DNA of 64,000 nt, taken from positions 125,910,533-125,974,532 of the forward strand of contig CM048845.1 in NCBI GenBank assembly GCA_026545225.1, written 5' to 3'. Source of the DNA: Cornus controversa. Lineage: Eukaryota > Streptophyta > Magnoliopsida > Cornales > Cornaceae. The number at the start of each line of letters is the position of its first letter. The stretch's first letter is position 1. Of this stretch, positions 11,666 through 24,960 are shown in pieces. A model generated the notes under the pieces. It did no database searches. It was given only the letters and a program-made list of their open reading frames with translations, and was not told the DNA's origin. The position numbers were made by a program, and so were the translations under genes.

Positions 11666-14239
11666 TCACTCTTCCACAACATTCACCAGTTCGTATTCAA
11701 CCAAAGACAGGTTGTTATCTTCCTTAACAGTGAAGCTGGCAGGTTCAGTCACTTCAACACGACCCCACTTGTCCACTGCAAGTCTCATTGACCCTTTGAA
11801 CATGTCAATTTTTGCATTACGCAGAATTATGGTGGCATCAGGCTTCATCAAGTCAACTGCAAATAACAGAGACAAAATTGAACTCATCGCAACAGTATAT
11901 TGCACTGAAAAAAGAGCCATACGTAATACACCATCAAGTTCAATCTAACAATGTCTAGGCCATAATCATCAAATATTTCTGAAGGTCGATGAAATACAAA
12001 TGGCACCTATAAATCCTGCTAGATGATCTGTAAATGCGTCCACAGCAAATAATAAAAAAAAAAAGCAGTTCTTATAAAATGCACAATGAACACTTGTATG
12101 AGCATGTATAGGAAGGTGAATAAGGAAAAATTTACATTAGTATACATTTAGGTTGATATATAGATGTGTATTGTGTATGTATGTGAGTATTTAACAATAT
12201 ATATGTGGTCACTTATATAATAACATTTAAGAAGACGTATGTGTGTGTGTGTGCGCGCGCGCACATATGTAATATATTCGCATTATGTCTGTGTACACAT
12301 CTATGTTTATACACATGACAATTTTAGGGCAAATGTGTTTCAAATATAACTTTGGAAAATGACTCGGTAAAAAAAAAGGGTTGTAAGCCATCTTCTGGTT
12401 TTAGAACCTACTTTCATTTTCCCGAAATAGCGTATGTGTATATGTATATACTATGTTACATGGATTCTTCAAAAGTTGTGGAGTACCCGTGTCAGACACT
12501 GAGACACAATGCTCGAACATGGGTATGGGATATGTTTCCGATACTTGTGGTTGAACATGTACCAAAAGAGCATATCCAATAATTCAATTTCATTATATTA
12601 TTACTTCCAAATAAATGAAATGCCTATATTAAACATTATGTTACATAAAGACATTATTTTGATTTAGAAAATAAAATAAAAAATATTAAATAAAATGAAT
12701 ATTTAGTCAGTGTACATGTGTCCTTTTGTTTGGGGATTTGACACTTCTAACACGTAGATACATACCCGTACCCAACACATATCCAAATCCATGTAATACA
12801 GGGTATATATATGTGACGTCCCACATCGCCTTGGGGGGAAAGGTTGATGGCACTTATATGTGTGAACATCTCCTAACTGTGTAGACACATTTTAAAAATT
12901 GTGAGCACCGAGAGGAGAGAGTACAAAGCGAACAATATCCACACAACATGGGCAAGTCGTAACAAATGGTATCAGAATCAATCCCCAACCGAAAATGGGA
13001 GGGAGTGTGCACAAACCCACGAGGGTCAAGCCAGCGAAATGATCCCAAGAGGAAGTGACTGTGGCATCCCACATCGCCGAAGGAGGAGTGATTGTTGGCA
13101 CTTGTATGTGTGGACGAACACCTCCTAACTGTGTAGAGGCGTTTTGAAAACCGTGAGCACCAATAAAAAAGTGTGCAAAGTAAACAGTATCTACACAGCC
13201 TGTGCAGGTCTTGACAATATATAAGAACCATACAACTACAAAACCTTCTTTAAGAAAACCTGATGTTTGAGTTTGGGCTACTACTTCAACCGTTTAACCT
13301 ATCAAAGATTATCATTTAAATTCTTGGGGCAACTGTGAAGGTTTGGCCTTCAGTTCTCTCTATTGAGATGGTCAAGCATGTTGGCCTTGAGAAAGCATAA
13401 ATTGACTAGCAGATTTTGGGACTGAGAGTCATTTATGTAGAATTGGTGTAAAATAATTTTATTGGTTTTGTGTGCAGCCAAAATGCAAAATACATTTTCT
13501 CAAAAGTTGGAGAAGCCAGGTTACTAAGCAAATCAGGGGCCTTCGGCAGTAGCACATTGCCGTTACAACTGACTAGTAACTTCAATAGCAATGTCAAATA
13601 ACACTGACCCAAATAACAGGTAATAGAATAAATGGAATTGGAAAAATCTTTGCAAAGTGCTCAGATGTTGGTCAATTATAGAAAAAATAAAAAAAAAGAA
13701 GAAGGAAAGAAATTTAAGTTCACAGGAGTCTTGCTTTGTAACATGATTTATAACATGAAACACTGCGATCAGTAACCATGTACATATATCAAGCAATGCA
13801 GCTGAGATAGCTGGGTACAAAACCCCAAAATATGGAATAAAAAATGAATGTAATAGGGAAGGGCTTAGGAGATCACCAACATAAGGAAAGATGAACAACA
13901 TTGTATATGATGGATTGAAAAAAAAACTAATAAAGCTGATGATTATGCATCAGAGTGGACGTATAAAACCATAAATACCATGAGCAAGAATTTAGTAACA
14001 AAAGATTTTTAAGTACCTTGGTCATTCCTGGCAGTAAATACAATAGTCCCAGTTTCATCTCCAACTACGCACTCAGCAATCCGCATTCGACGTACTTGGG
14101 GCCCATCAGGGCGACCCTTCTGTAATACTGTCTTTGCACTAACAACCTTTACTGTTAAATTATGGCCACCAGTGCCTGGTCGTAGCTGATCAACCTTGGT
14201 GAACACAGGTTTCCTCATAGTTGATTTAGCTTCAGCCAT
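11666..14239 (-). CDS. OB-fold nucleic-acid-binding protein, SOSS complex subunit B type
   Basis: Two coding exons (minus): 14017-14239 and 11666-11856, giving 137 aa, normal for this small plant family. The product is a single OB fold that binds single-stranded nucleic acid; animal relatives (SOSS-B/hSSB) work in DNA double-strand-break signalling, while the plant role is less clear. Visible signatures are the N-terminal VDQLRPGTGGHNLTVKV strand, RIAECVVGDETGTIVFTARN, and the C-terminal MKPDATIILRNAKIDMF segment. The intron is phase 1 with clean GT and AG borders (CAAG|GTACTT and TTTGCAG). At 2.2 kb it is large because it contains a TRIM element and other repeats. A second intron probably interrupts the 5' leader just upstream of the ATG. 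Family assignment is firm; the exact orthologue is not. Confidence 0.9.
12812..13216 (+). mobile_element. TRIM (miniature LTR retroelement), both LTRs present
   Basis: A 405-bp non-coding LTR element. The 5' LTR is 12812-12964, the 3' LTR 13060-13216, and only 95 bp lie between them. Both LTRs begin TGTG, run TCCCACATCGCC near the start, and end in CA. A primer-binding site matching initiator tRNA-Met (TGGTATCAGA) starts at 12967, and a purine-rich tract precedes the 3' LTR. A 5-bp target duplication (ATATA) abuts both ends at 12807-12811 and 13217-13221. The LTRs differ at roughly one base in four to five by eye, so the insertion is old. It lies in the intron of the OB-fold gene, antisense to it. 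Confidence 0.88.
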
Positions 14240-14249
14240 TTGTAACAAA

Positions 14250-15053
14250 CTATGCAATATCAAAATATACAACCATTTTAGTCATATATATATATATATA
14301 TAAACAAAAGAGTTTATAGTTAAAGACTTAAAGTGGCCACTCCCTCATAGGTACAATAGAAATTTACTAGAGAGGTATAGAGAGAAGAAAGTACACAAGC
14401 AATGTTCCATGAGAGGTCACAAGAGGAAATTACACCGGAAATACAATCCATCGTTAAGAATGAGCCATTATGCAAAACGGATCCATCAATAAGATTAGGA
14501 GCCGTGCTGATTTCCTCACATAGTTATAAGTTGAATTTATAACTTCCAGTAACAATATATATATACTCATACATAACAATATATATACAAATTCATCGCC
14601 AAAATATGAGAAAATTCCAAACATATTATATGGAAACATGGAGAAAAATCAAATATAGTGTTAAAAACGCAAAATCGAAAACAAAGTAAGCCATTCCAAT
14701 GAAGATACCAAGTAATCGAAACAAATCACATTAAAATGTTCAACACATAAAACCAAAATATGAGAAAAGCCTAATCACAAAAAATCGAAAAAAACAGCGA
14801 CAAATATCCGACTACAACGAAATATAAACATGCTTTAATCAACTGTCAATTCAACGAAACTCAACAAAGAAACCTCTATGTACAAACCAACGCGCGATCC
14901 AATTAAAGAAAAACAAAAAAACTTAAACAAATGAACGACCTTGCAGATGCAAAAGAATCGAAACCCTAACTTTCAGATCCAAGACAGCGAATTAATCATT
15001 GGAAACAATTAGTATATCATCGCTATTATAATTTAAATTCGGAAATTGAATAC
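14250..15053 (-). other. Probable 5'-leader intron of the OB-fold gene
   Basis: On the minus strand a good donor (CAACAAAG|GTATTC) lies at 15054/15053 and an acceptor (TTGCATAG) ends at 14250, ten bases before the start codon. The interval is AT-rich, non-coding and includes (TA)n stretches. The non-coding first exon would lie near 15054-15200. Inferred from splice motifs only. Confidence 0.55.
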
Positions 15054-15325
15054 CTTTGTTGTGTTAAAGGTAAAGATAAGAATTGAAAGCTGCAGTGAAG
15101 AGAATAGAGATCGATCCGCTTTTTTGCAGTGAAGAGAAATGTGCTTTGGGACTACCCTCGAAATCGCCTCTTGAATGAGAGGTTACTTCACGGACGACCG
15201 TAGATCTTCCACATTTTATGAACAAATCTCCACTGTACACGTTTAAGCCAATGAACGGCCTGATACAAAGCTTTGGACCTAAGTTTCCCAAAAACTGCAA
15301 TCCCTTTTGTTAAAGGCCTTTACGA

Positions 15326-15885
15326 TAGGGATGCAACTCAACTTGGTTCAATCAAAACGGAATCTTAACTCGATCTTCAACTATAATTACTCATCAAGTC
15401 CAATTATTCTTAAGTTTTTAAAGCGGAGGGGCCTGGAATTAAATTTTGGATTAGAAAATAAAGTTAATTCAAATTGTCTATACGATCTACTACTATTGAA
15501 AATTTAATGTGATCTTAAGATAGTTTCAAACTTCTAAACCTACAAATTTTCAAAAATTTAATGCAAAATTTTAAAATATTAGAAACAAATTCTTAAAAAA
15601 TTAATTCTCCAAAATGTTAACCTATAATAAATTAAGATTTACACAAAAAAAAATTTGAAAAGAAAAGAGTTATCATAATTTGAATATATATATATATATA
15701 TAATTAGAATTCGAGTTCGGTTACTAGCATTTCAATCCAAATCCAAATCCAACCCTAATTAAATTTAAGTTAAATTTTTTCAACTCAAACTCAACTCTAA
15801 TTATAAAAATAATTGTTCTAAGTCTGTGAAAAATCAAACTAGGCTCGGGTTGGGTTCGAGTTAGCCCGCCCAAGTTGCTCCCCTA
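15326..15885. mobile_element. Non-autonomous hAT-like element
   Basis: The ends form short inverted repeats: TAGGGATGCAACT at the left, and TAGGGGAGCAACT when the right end is read on the other strand. These are typical plant hAT-type termini. The flanking 8-mers CTTTACGA (15318-15325) and TTCTACGA (15886-15893) agree at six of eight positions, consistent with an aged 8-bp target duplication. The 560-bp interior is AT-rich with no coding content. Confidence 0.65.
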
Positions 15886-16579
15886 TTCTACGAGTGAAAA
15901 TGATAAGAAGTGAAATGAAAAAATAATAACAATAATAATAATAAATTTGAAAGAAAAGAAAATAAATTTTTTGTATGTAATTGATTAGAATGAAGATTTT
16001 GTAAAAAATAAAATAAAATTTGAATAACTCAGTTTAATGTTTTGGATAACATTTGTTTATATCAATTATCCTTATTTATATTAAATAGAATTACAAGTCT
16101 AAAGGAATTTTTCAAATTAATATATTTTTTGGTCCTTTTTAATAATATAAATGTAATGTGAAGCTCCACATAATAATTTTCTATCCAAAGAGAGAAATAC
16201 AGAAAATTGTAATATTATTTTTATATATATAAAAAAATCCACAATACCAATTTATTTTGAAGTGAAAAAGAAAAAAGAAAAGGCATAGTTGTAAATTTAT
16301 ATAACTTTTCCAAAAAAGTTTCCAAAAAATCTTTTTGAAGAAGTTAAGTAGTTATGAATTTTTTTTCTTTTAAAAATTTTCTTTTTCATACCATCCAAAC
16401 TCGTTAAATATTAAAATAAAAAAATCATTTTCAAGAGAATGATTCATGTCATAAAACAAATCCGTTTGATTATAATTTCAGTTATATGCAAAATTTATAC
16501 TATAATTTAAAATTTTATTTAAAAATAGAGGTTTTATTTTTCTTCCTAACAAATACATTATACATTCATTTTGCCTCCC

Positions 16580-16637
16580 TTTAGGTGTAGAGGTAATACT
16601 AATACCACTTTAGGTGTAGAGGTAATATTAATACCAC
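16580..16637 (+). repeat. Head-to-tail 29-bp direct repeat
   Basis: Two adjacent 29-bp units (16580-16608 and 16609-16637) differ at one position. They lie in the AT-rich spacer 15886-17256, where I see no gene. Confidence 0.9.
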
Positions 16638-17256
16638 TGAGTCATAACTTTGATATTCTTTTTTTTATTATTATTTAAAAAAAATGTATATTCTTTAATA
16701 GATACACCTTAAGTTTAAATTAAATATATTAAAAGTCAGAAGTGATGAAGTTAAAGTTACAAAATACTCCGTATAAATGACTATGTGGAGAAGCATAATT
16801 GATTTGAGTGAAGGTTCTTGAGACAATTCTGATTCTTGGATGAATTTGTACCATGAATTGTTGTGGAAAAAAAGAATCAATTTCACATCCAAGTTTTTAC
16901 GAGAGTCCAAAGTCCAAACTGTAAGAAACGGATTTGCAAAAATAAACAGCTTTAATGGAATACCTGATTGATAGAACCAAAACTCTCTCCCAAAATCATA
17001 AACTCATACACAAACACACTGCATTAACCATACCGTGTTCACAAAACATGTACATATATATATATATATATATACAAAGTAGGTTGAGATTAAAACCTAC
17101 ATTATTTATTACTTGGCCTGCTGCTGAGAACAATGTCAACTAGCAGACTCCATTTTTTTGTTAAGAAGCAAAATGCAAGAAAACATTAGCAAAAGAGGAC
17201 TTGAAGAAGTTGTAGCCAACTTATGAGCCTTATTAGCAATTAGCATCCTCTTTCCA

Positions 17257-19334
17257 TTAACGGTACTGGCTTGCTATTTCGCCGTCCTTGACAATGTAAT
17301 TTTGTGGAGGAAAATCTTCTCCCTTGAAGTACCTATCCAGCATGTCCTTCACTCCAGCCGCATATCGCAACTGCATCATTTCAATACTTTTATTTGAGTT
17401 ACAAACAAGGAACACAAGAAAAGAAGCAACGATCTTGTAATACAATAAAAAAATATTTAAAAAAAAAGCTTGAATACCTGCCCATCAATGGTAGTGCCAG
17501 AAATATGAGGGGTCATAGCTTGGTTTGGCATGTATCGCCATGGATGGTCCTTTGGAGCAGGTTGTGGGTTCCAAACATCCCCACTATAACCTAACAAGTA
17601 ACAATAAAAAGGAAAGCAAGCACCAGTTGAAGGGACAAGAAGATACTATTTCTGGTAGCTACTGGATTAATTTTGACATTGTTTATAGGAGAATTAAATA
17701 TGTTGATACCATGCAGTAAATTGTAAAAAAAAAGAAATCAAAAATGAAGAAATTACCTCCAATTTGTCCACTAGAACAAGCATCAACAACAGCTTGTGTA
17801 TCCATGATTGCTCCCCGAGCATTGTTAACAATTAGAACTCCCTTCTTCAGCTTAGCAATCCTATCTTTGTCAAACAGTCCTCTGAAGAAGGCAAACAATT
17901 AATCATTGATCAGAGTTGGTTTTGATTACAGTATAAACATGTTGCCTATGGTGTTAACAATAAGAACAAAAGATGATCATCATTTGATACAAATTATGGA
18001 TCAAAAGCAACTATCAACATATCATATCATATATATATATATATGTAGTTGAATGGAGATTGGGTGAGTATGAGAAGAAAGGATTACTTAGTTTTGTCCG
18101 TAAGAGGCATGTTGACTACAATTATGTCACATTTAGGAAGCATTTTGTCAAGATCCTCCTCAAACTTGGCCCCTGTTTGATTCTCGAAATCTGGATCCAT
18201 CTTGATCCGATCATGATATAGGAGATTACAGTTGAAAGGCTTCAAGCGTTGGAGTAAAAGCTTGCCAATTCGTCCGGCACCAATAGTTCCGACAGTCTTT
18301 CCTTCAAGATCATAAGCTCTGTAAGCAATACCTGCAACATTCCACTCTCCATTGACAACTTGACGTTGTCCCGGCACGAAATTCCTGACGAGAAGAAGGA
18401 TTCTCATGAGTTCATCCTCTGCAACTGACACTACATTGCTTCCGGTGATCTCTGCAACTGTTAAACCAGCAGCAGCTGCAGCCTTCAAATCAACATGGTC
18501 AGACCCAATTCCTGCGGTCAGCAGCAGCTGCAACTTTTTGGCCTTCTTGATCCTTTCAGCTGTCACATAGGCCGGATGGAAAGGGGTCGTTATCAGCACA
18601 TGGAGATCGGGAATATGCTTTTCAAGTTCTGCAACAAATCAAAAAAAAATAAAAATAAAAATAAAAACATAAGATTTGATTTAGTCTCAAATAATATATC
18701 AATAAGACCCAACTATTTTTAAATTTGAATTATGTATTAATTAATTAATTGTTTGTACAGACACACTAGTTAGTAGTTACCACAATCAGGTCCTTCTTTG
18801 TCATCAGTGACAATGTACTGGTGACCTTTTGATTCCAACCAGTCCCCTATGCCCAAGGCTCGTTCTACACAACCCACAAAATTGGGATTCAACGAAGCAT
18901 ATTCATTTGCTTTGTAAAACACACCAACAATCTTTTTGCTTCCAGGAGAGGACTGTTTGTTTGCAGTGAGAAAGAAAGATGAGCACACCACACCACACCA
19001 CACCAATCATAAATAATGAAAATTGAAAACTGCAGCAGACCTTTTTAATTACTTTGACAATTTGATGAACAAGTAGCTAAAAAAAATCATCTGTGATTCA
19101 GGTCCTAGAATAATACTATATAATTAATTTTGAGATTAACATCCATACATACATACATACATACATACATTTGGACGAGGATCGGAATTAATTTTGAATA
19201 GCAAATTGATAATCAAAATTGAGATTGGGAGTGATATAAAAATGGCTTACATGAAGGTGTCTAGTAAGAAGAGATGAAGATGAATTTCGGGACAGAGCAC
19301 AAGCACGAATAGCAGACGCAGCTACACGATTCAT
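17257..19334 (-). CDS. FDH: NAD-dependent formate dehydrogenase, mitochondrial (copy 1)
   Basis: Oxidises formate to CO2 with reduction of NAD+ in mitochondria. Exons (minus): 19251-19334, 18781-18952, 18088-18628, 17757-17881, 17478-17590, 17257-17370; 382 aa, the usual plant length. The first exon encodes an Arg/Ser-rich presequence ([17 protein letters not shown]) lacking acidic residues, as for mitochondrial import. Family key residues are present: Ile126 in TAGIGSDH, Asn150 in [10 protein letters not shown], the NAD glycine motif GAGRIG 202-207, Asp225 in LYHDR, Arg288 in NNARGA, Gln317 in NPQPAPKDH, and His336 and Ser338 in TPHISG. All introns are GT-AG. First of three tandem copies; it has C and L (RACALSR) where copies 2 and 3 have AFASPGIS in the presequence. 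A (GA)n run precedes the ATG. Active-site numbering is by analogy to Pseudomonas FDH. Confidence 0.95.
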
Positions 19335-19408
19335 GGCTACCCTATCTCTCTCTCTCTCACTCACTCTAAATTCTCACTTGTGTTATGATTGAATCCATTC
19401 TAACTATC

Positions 19409-19416
19409 TTTTTATA
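19409..19416 (-). promoter_or_regulatory. Putative TATA box of FDH copy 1
   Basis: CTATAAAAA on the minus strand, about 75-80 bp upstream of the start codon, followed by a (GA)n-rich leader. Copies 2 and 3 have TATA-like motifs at matching distances, which supports the call. Confidence 0.5.
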
Positions 19417-19419
19417 GCC

Positions 19420-20768
19420 CACTCAATTACCAGCCTCTTTTTCTTCTACCGGATCTCTCCGCTACACTTTTGGAGGACAAAAATCCATTGAATCCGTATT
19501 AAAAACGTACGAGTGTTGTATTTTTTATTAATCAAAGAGATCAAAAGTGTTGTATTTTTACTTTAACCATATCTCACTCTTCATATTTAACCACAAATTT
19601 AAAAAAGTCTAATGGCATTATGTAGCAAGGGTAGTTTAGTCATTTAGGGGGGCTACCTTTGGGTAGATGTTACCTGTGAGTGGACACGTCCGGCCCCACC
19701 TTGCGAGTGAATCACGTGTATTTTGCCGCCGGTAGTCGGTATGACTATTAGCTGACTGAAATATAATAATATTAAAATTACACAAACCTCCTCTGCTTCG
19801 CATAAAAGGATATCTTCAATATATCCTTATCATATCTGTAATTGCTTTCAATAAGATAATTGTAGTTTTAAATACTTTATAACATCAGTAAAATAATAAT
19901 TCTTTTTAAATAATAAATTATGTTGGTTCTAATTTATACCAGAGTTTTAAAATTAATTTTATTAAGATAATAAATTTCAAAAAATTTCTTATAAATTTCA
20001 CTTATTATATAAGTTAATAATTTGATAAAAAGTACATATAAAATTAAATGTGATATTTTCTTAAAATATAATATTGAATAGAATTGATTAGATGAGTACA
20101 ATGCATTGAATTTTTAATTTATTAAATAGTAAGTCCAATATATTGAATTTTTAATTAATTAAATATATTTTTTATTTATTAGATTAGTACAGTATATTAA
20201 ATTTTAATTTTATTAAATAAGTACAATGCAATGTTTTGAAAAAAATATATAAGATACATAAAATATTTTGTTAAATTATAAATTAATATTTTATTTATAC
20301 TTGTACAAATGGGGTAAGTGATGGGACGAGAGTGAGTATTTGGCAATAATGAGGGGGCGGCGAAGTCTTTTTCATGTTGAGCAGTGGCGGCGAATTCCCC
20401 AAACTAATAAGTGTTGGGTGTAATGAGTGGGGACATAATTATTATTCTAGATAAGAGATATATATTTCTATATTGAAGACAACAGTATAACTTTTTTTTT
20501 AAAATTATATTGAACCGTTGAAATAAAATATTTATTTTATAATATAATATTCTATATATAATATTTATTACTACTGTGTTGCACAGCTTACAAGACTATT
20601 GCGCACTTGTAATCATGATCATTAGATAGAGTAATTTTAAACCATAGATAACAAAAGCTATTTTCAAGGCAAATTAATTTTTTAACCAATTGAAATTGTT
20701 GGATCGCGTTGTTTGTCCTTATTAGGACAGTCCTTATTTGTTAAAGTAATATATATATATATATATAT
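19420..20768. other. FDH1 upstream region and AT-rich spacer
   Basis: No gene seen. Near 19630 a stretch around GTAGTTTAGTCATTTAG is shared with the region upstream of FDH2 near 33680, so some ancestral promoter sequence remains. The rest, to 20768, is very AT-rich and ends in a (TA)n run where a TIR element inserted. Confidence 0.5.
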
Positions 20769-21966
20769 GAGAGCTGATATTGACACTCCACCAATATCCT
20801 CTCGCACTCTACTTCTACCTTTTTATAAAGTAAAATTATAAAGGTGTCAATTTACTATAAAATCTTTGATTCTTATATTTTTAATATCATAATTGTCCTT
20901 ATTTGATAAGGTTAGAATTATTGGCTCAAAAACTTCTCTTTCAGTTTCCCTCTCTTTTTTGCCTGAAAAAATTTCAGAAATCTATGAATCATGCAATCCT
21001 AATTTTCAGACTATATTGTTTTAGTTGATTTTAAAAATATTATTCTTCTTATTGAATCAATTTATCAATATTTATTTTAGAAGTAGAAAAGTTTAGGATT
21101 CAATATAATGATTAAGAAAGTATCAATCAAATGCATGTGATTAGGATAATAAAATTTACGTGATTAGATAAGTTGGGAAGGAGTTGTTAATAATAGATTA
21201 TCTAGAGAAATATTTAAAAAAAAAAGTATTTGAGTTGAAAACGAACATTATATCAATGAATAAAACCTATTTGAAAAAAATTAATTGTATTTAAAATAAA
21301 AAGAAAGTTTAATTTCACTTAAATAAAAATTATGATACATAATTATTTAAGGAAACTAAGGAAAGCTTTTTTTATTTTAATAGAGAATTTTTAGAAATAA
21401 AAAGAGAAACATGACTCTATGAAATTATTTTTTCAATTGTAGTTGTGTTAATTTAGCTAATGAGCTTTTGCACCAAAATTTCAAAAAATAAAAATAACTA
21501 ATATGATTTTTTTCTTCCTTTGTTTTTTATTTTTCTCCCTTTCCTTTTTGTTTTGTTTGTTCACAAATTGATGGTATGTTTCTAATTTTTAATTTATGTT
21601 ATTTTATAAATAAGACACATGAAAAATAAATTACACGTTTGGTAAGTAAAAAGACAATATTTTAAATTTTGGATTCTTTTAGTTATATAGGATAGGGACA
21701 CGAACAACAAATTTCAATTAAAAAATGTATAAACTATATTATCTGGCTGGTAATAAATGGAAAACAAGATAAAGTTGGAAAAACATTTTTTTTTAAGAAG
21801 GATAAAATAAAATTAAAATTGAGTTTTGATTTAGAAGGGTAATTAGGGTACTAAAAATATAAGAATAAAAAATGGTCTAACATAGGACCATTTTTGTAAT
21901 TTTACTTTACAAAAATATGGGAGTGGAGTGTCAGAGGATATTGATGGAGTGCTAATATTAGCTCCC
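20769..21966. mobile_element. Non-autonomous TIR DNA transposon, member 1
   Basis: Long terminal inverted repeats: the left end begins GAGAGCTGATATTGACACTC, and the right end, reverse-complemented, begins GGGAGCTAATATTAGCACTC. Similarity extends for more than 70 bp into AAAGTAAAATTA. The interior is AT-rich with no transposase. It sits between (TA)n runs, so the target duplication cannot be read. A shorter relative lies at 22789-23650. Superfamily not determined. Confidence 0.75.
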
Positions 21967-22788
21967 TATATATATATATATATACTAGGGTATTACCCGT
22001 GCCTACGGCACTATACCACAAAAAATTATTAGACTGAAATATAAACTAATTTTATATAATTAACGTGTGAATAAACAAATATTTACAAAATACTATTTGT
22101 ATTAGCTACTGTTTACAAAAAAAAAGAATGAGCACGCGTCTCCTTTTCTACTTCTTCAAAGATAAAATCATTTTCCATGAAGTAATTAGTCATGCCCATG
22201 AATCTTAACTTTTCAAATTTCATGCTTTTACTCCATTCTTGCCACATGAAACCAAACCCAATATCACATCTTAACCTCCAGAAACCCAAAACTAACCGAC
22301 ATCAGCCCATGGACCACAACTGCACAATCCAAATGCCAACCTCCTAAACCCAAAACTAAATTACACACATGTACATGTGTGTAATTAGGGCAAATGACAG
22401 AAAAAGTCAGTGTATTTTATCCAAGAATTTAATAAGAAAAATACAAGCAACATATAATGTGGTTGACATTGTCTTGTACCGATTTATGATATACTAGTAC
22501 ACTAGTTAATCTCATTGTCAAATAGATAAATTCCTTGCTAAGTTGGACTATTATTTAGTGCAATGGGACAAGTTTATATAAATTGATAAACGATAAGACA
22601 AGCATGTTCATGTTCTATATTATCAATCGAGTAAATACTACAATTGTCATCAATTTTGAAATTACCCTTGTCAAATTTTTTCATGCGAAATTGTGAAATT
22701 TTAATCAATGGTTCGGGGAAAAAATGTATATTTGGATGGTTGTATGGTTGCCTATGATTTTTAGATCTTACAATAAGATAAAATCAAA

Positions 22789-23650
22789 ATGAGCAGATAT
22801 TGGCGCTCCACGAATATACTGAGACGTTCCACCGTCTTTTTCCTTTAAAATTAAATTACAAAAGAGTCCTTACATCATAGAATACTTGTTTCTTATATTT
22901 TTAATGACATAATTGTCCTTTTCTTTAACATTAATAGTTAGATAATATAAAAAGCTTATTTTTAAGGATTAAAAAAAATGTATTTGAGTTGAAAGTAAAT
23001 TTTATATCAATGTATTTGAAAGAAAATATTAAATTGAAAGTAAACTAATCTCTATGATAAACCGTAGTCTTTAATTGAATTTTTTTTTCTATTTTTTCAA
23101 AAAAATTGTATAATTGAATTGAAAATCAAATAAAATTATAGTTTTACTTAAATAAAAATTTGTAGTATGTTTTAATAAGCAAGCCAGTGAAAGCTTGTTT
23201 GATTTAAAAAGAAACTTTTAGAAGTTATATTATTATGTGATTTAATTAACTACTTTTCAGTAGTATATAATATAATTTACATATAGTTACAGTGTGTATG
23301 TATATTATATAAATTTGTAAAGGTTGAGACTTAAAACAAAACAAAAATTCCTATCCCAAAATTTCTTCATTAAATCTTCATTAAGATGTTTGATTTCTAA
23401 TATTTGTCTTTTCTTGTCGTGAAGAAAAAAAATCTATAATCTAAACTAAAATGATGCATTAAACTAAAGAAACAAATGAAACGAATCGGAGAAATTCAAG
23501 AATCATGACTTTAATATAGAAGGACGATTATGGTATTAAAAATTTAAGAATCAAATAATATGTGATTTAGAGACATATTTGTAATTTTATTTTAAACGAA
23601 AAAGAGAATGAAGTGCCAGAGGAGACTAATGGAGCGTAAATATTAGCCGT
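22789..23650. mobile_element. Non-autonomous TIR DNA transposon, member 2
   Basis: Related to the element at 20769-21966. The left end contains GAGCAGATATTGGCGCTCC; the right end, reverse-complemented, contains GGCTAATATTTACGCTCC. Both elements also share interior stretches such as GTATTTGAGTTGAAA. About 860 bp, non-coding, nested within the Helitron span. Confidence 0.65.
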
Positions 23651-23651
23651 C

Positions 23652-23685
<34 letters not shown>

Positions 23686-24229
23686 TTTTTTTTTCTGTGA
23701 ATATTTCAGACACTCACTCTGCCGATGTTTGAATATAGAGAAAAAATTAGAAGAAAATTAAAGACTATCAACTTCATAAATATTCGAATAAAATCTCCAC
23801 ATGTATCTGCACCCTTTCATTCAAAGATATCAAATGCAGAAACGCGTATGTGGTCAGATCGAGAAATGTATATATTAATTGGCCTAGATAATAGATTCAA
23901 GCTAATTTATATAACTAATTTAAAGCACGTGAAAAAATAAATTAAAATTTTATTATAACACCAAAAACATTCAAAACTATTATAACACATCCAAACACAT
24001 TAATTAAAACACCCAAAATTATTTTCATTATATAACCTTGGTAATAGAAACTCATTTGTTGAAAAATATAAAACTATAAGTTAACTATTATTAACATGGA
24101 AGGAATCAACTATAAATTATAAGAAATTAAAAGATATAATTCTAACTATTCTTAAACAATCTATTACTATTCTTTAGAAAATTCTCAACACTTTATTCTT
24201 TTTGTATTTCTGAGTTCTTCTTCAAATAA

Positions 24230-24960
24230 ATCATTCTCAAGTGAAACTTCTTTGATAATTGTCACCACAAAACTATTTTTGACTACGATTTTCATTTGCA
24301 ACTTATCATTTTGTCATAAAATTCATTCATCTCATTGTCCTACAAAAAGAACAAATTTATTTTAGTAATATTGATACATTTCAAATCTAATTTATGAGTG
24401 AGGAAAAAAGTATTACCTAATTTTTTAACTCTATTAGCTCATCTAGTGAACAATTTATTAATGATTGAGAATCATCAAATATTGTTAGATATGCATTATT
24501 TGTTATATCTTTGACTCGAAATTGCATCATAAATCTGTATAAATGAGTATACTTCATTGATACATAATAATAAAGAATGACATATTTCTCATATTGTAAT
24601 TTTTAAAAAATAAAATAAAATGTTTAAATATATAATAATACCTTTGAAATCATTTAGCGTATTTGATTTTGCAATTAGTACAACTGAATCCATCCTTTCG
24701 TACTTCAACTTTCTTCTTGTATTGCTTATATGCATTGTACCATGGTTCGAATGCATTTTTAATCTCTACAATTCTTGCTTCAAAAAAGTAATGTGTTTTC
24801 TGCAAGTTGAGTGACAAAATATATTTTTTTAACAGAAATTAATTATAATCATGTGATATAATAAAGAAAAATTAAATGAATATTAAAAAAAAATTAATAC
24901 CTTGAATGCCATTGCTGATTTTTTAATTATGTTTTCAAGTGAAAGTTTCTAAACTTCTTC
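24230..24960 (-). pseudogene. Replication protein A large-subunit-like fragment (Helitron cargo)
   Basis: Minus-strand pieces match the C-terminal region of plant and Helitron RPA1 proteins, in order. At about 24740-24630 there is a zinc-ribbon-like stretch (AFEPWYNAYKQYKKKVE, then DGFSCTNCK), in which two expected Cys of the first CxxC pair read Tyr. At about 24540-24430 there is an OB-fold strand set (RFMMQFRVKDITNNAYLTIF). Around 24300-24240 is a C-terminal strand (FVVTIIKEVSLEN). In-frame stops interrupt it and no long frame survives. RPA1 binds single-stranded DNA; this copy is almost certainly inactive. Confidence 0.65.

Noticed and set aside
12854-13231. 125-aa minus-strand open frame
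   Set aside because: It lies almost wholly within the TRIM LTRs and its internal region, and matches no protein family; its two similar halves simply mirror the two LTRs.
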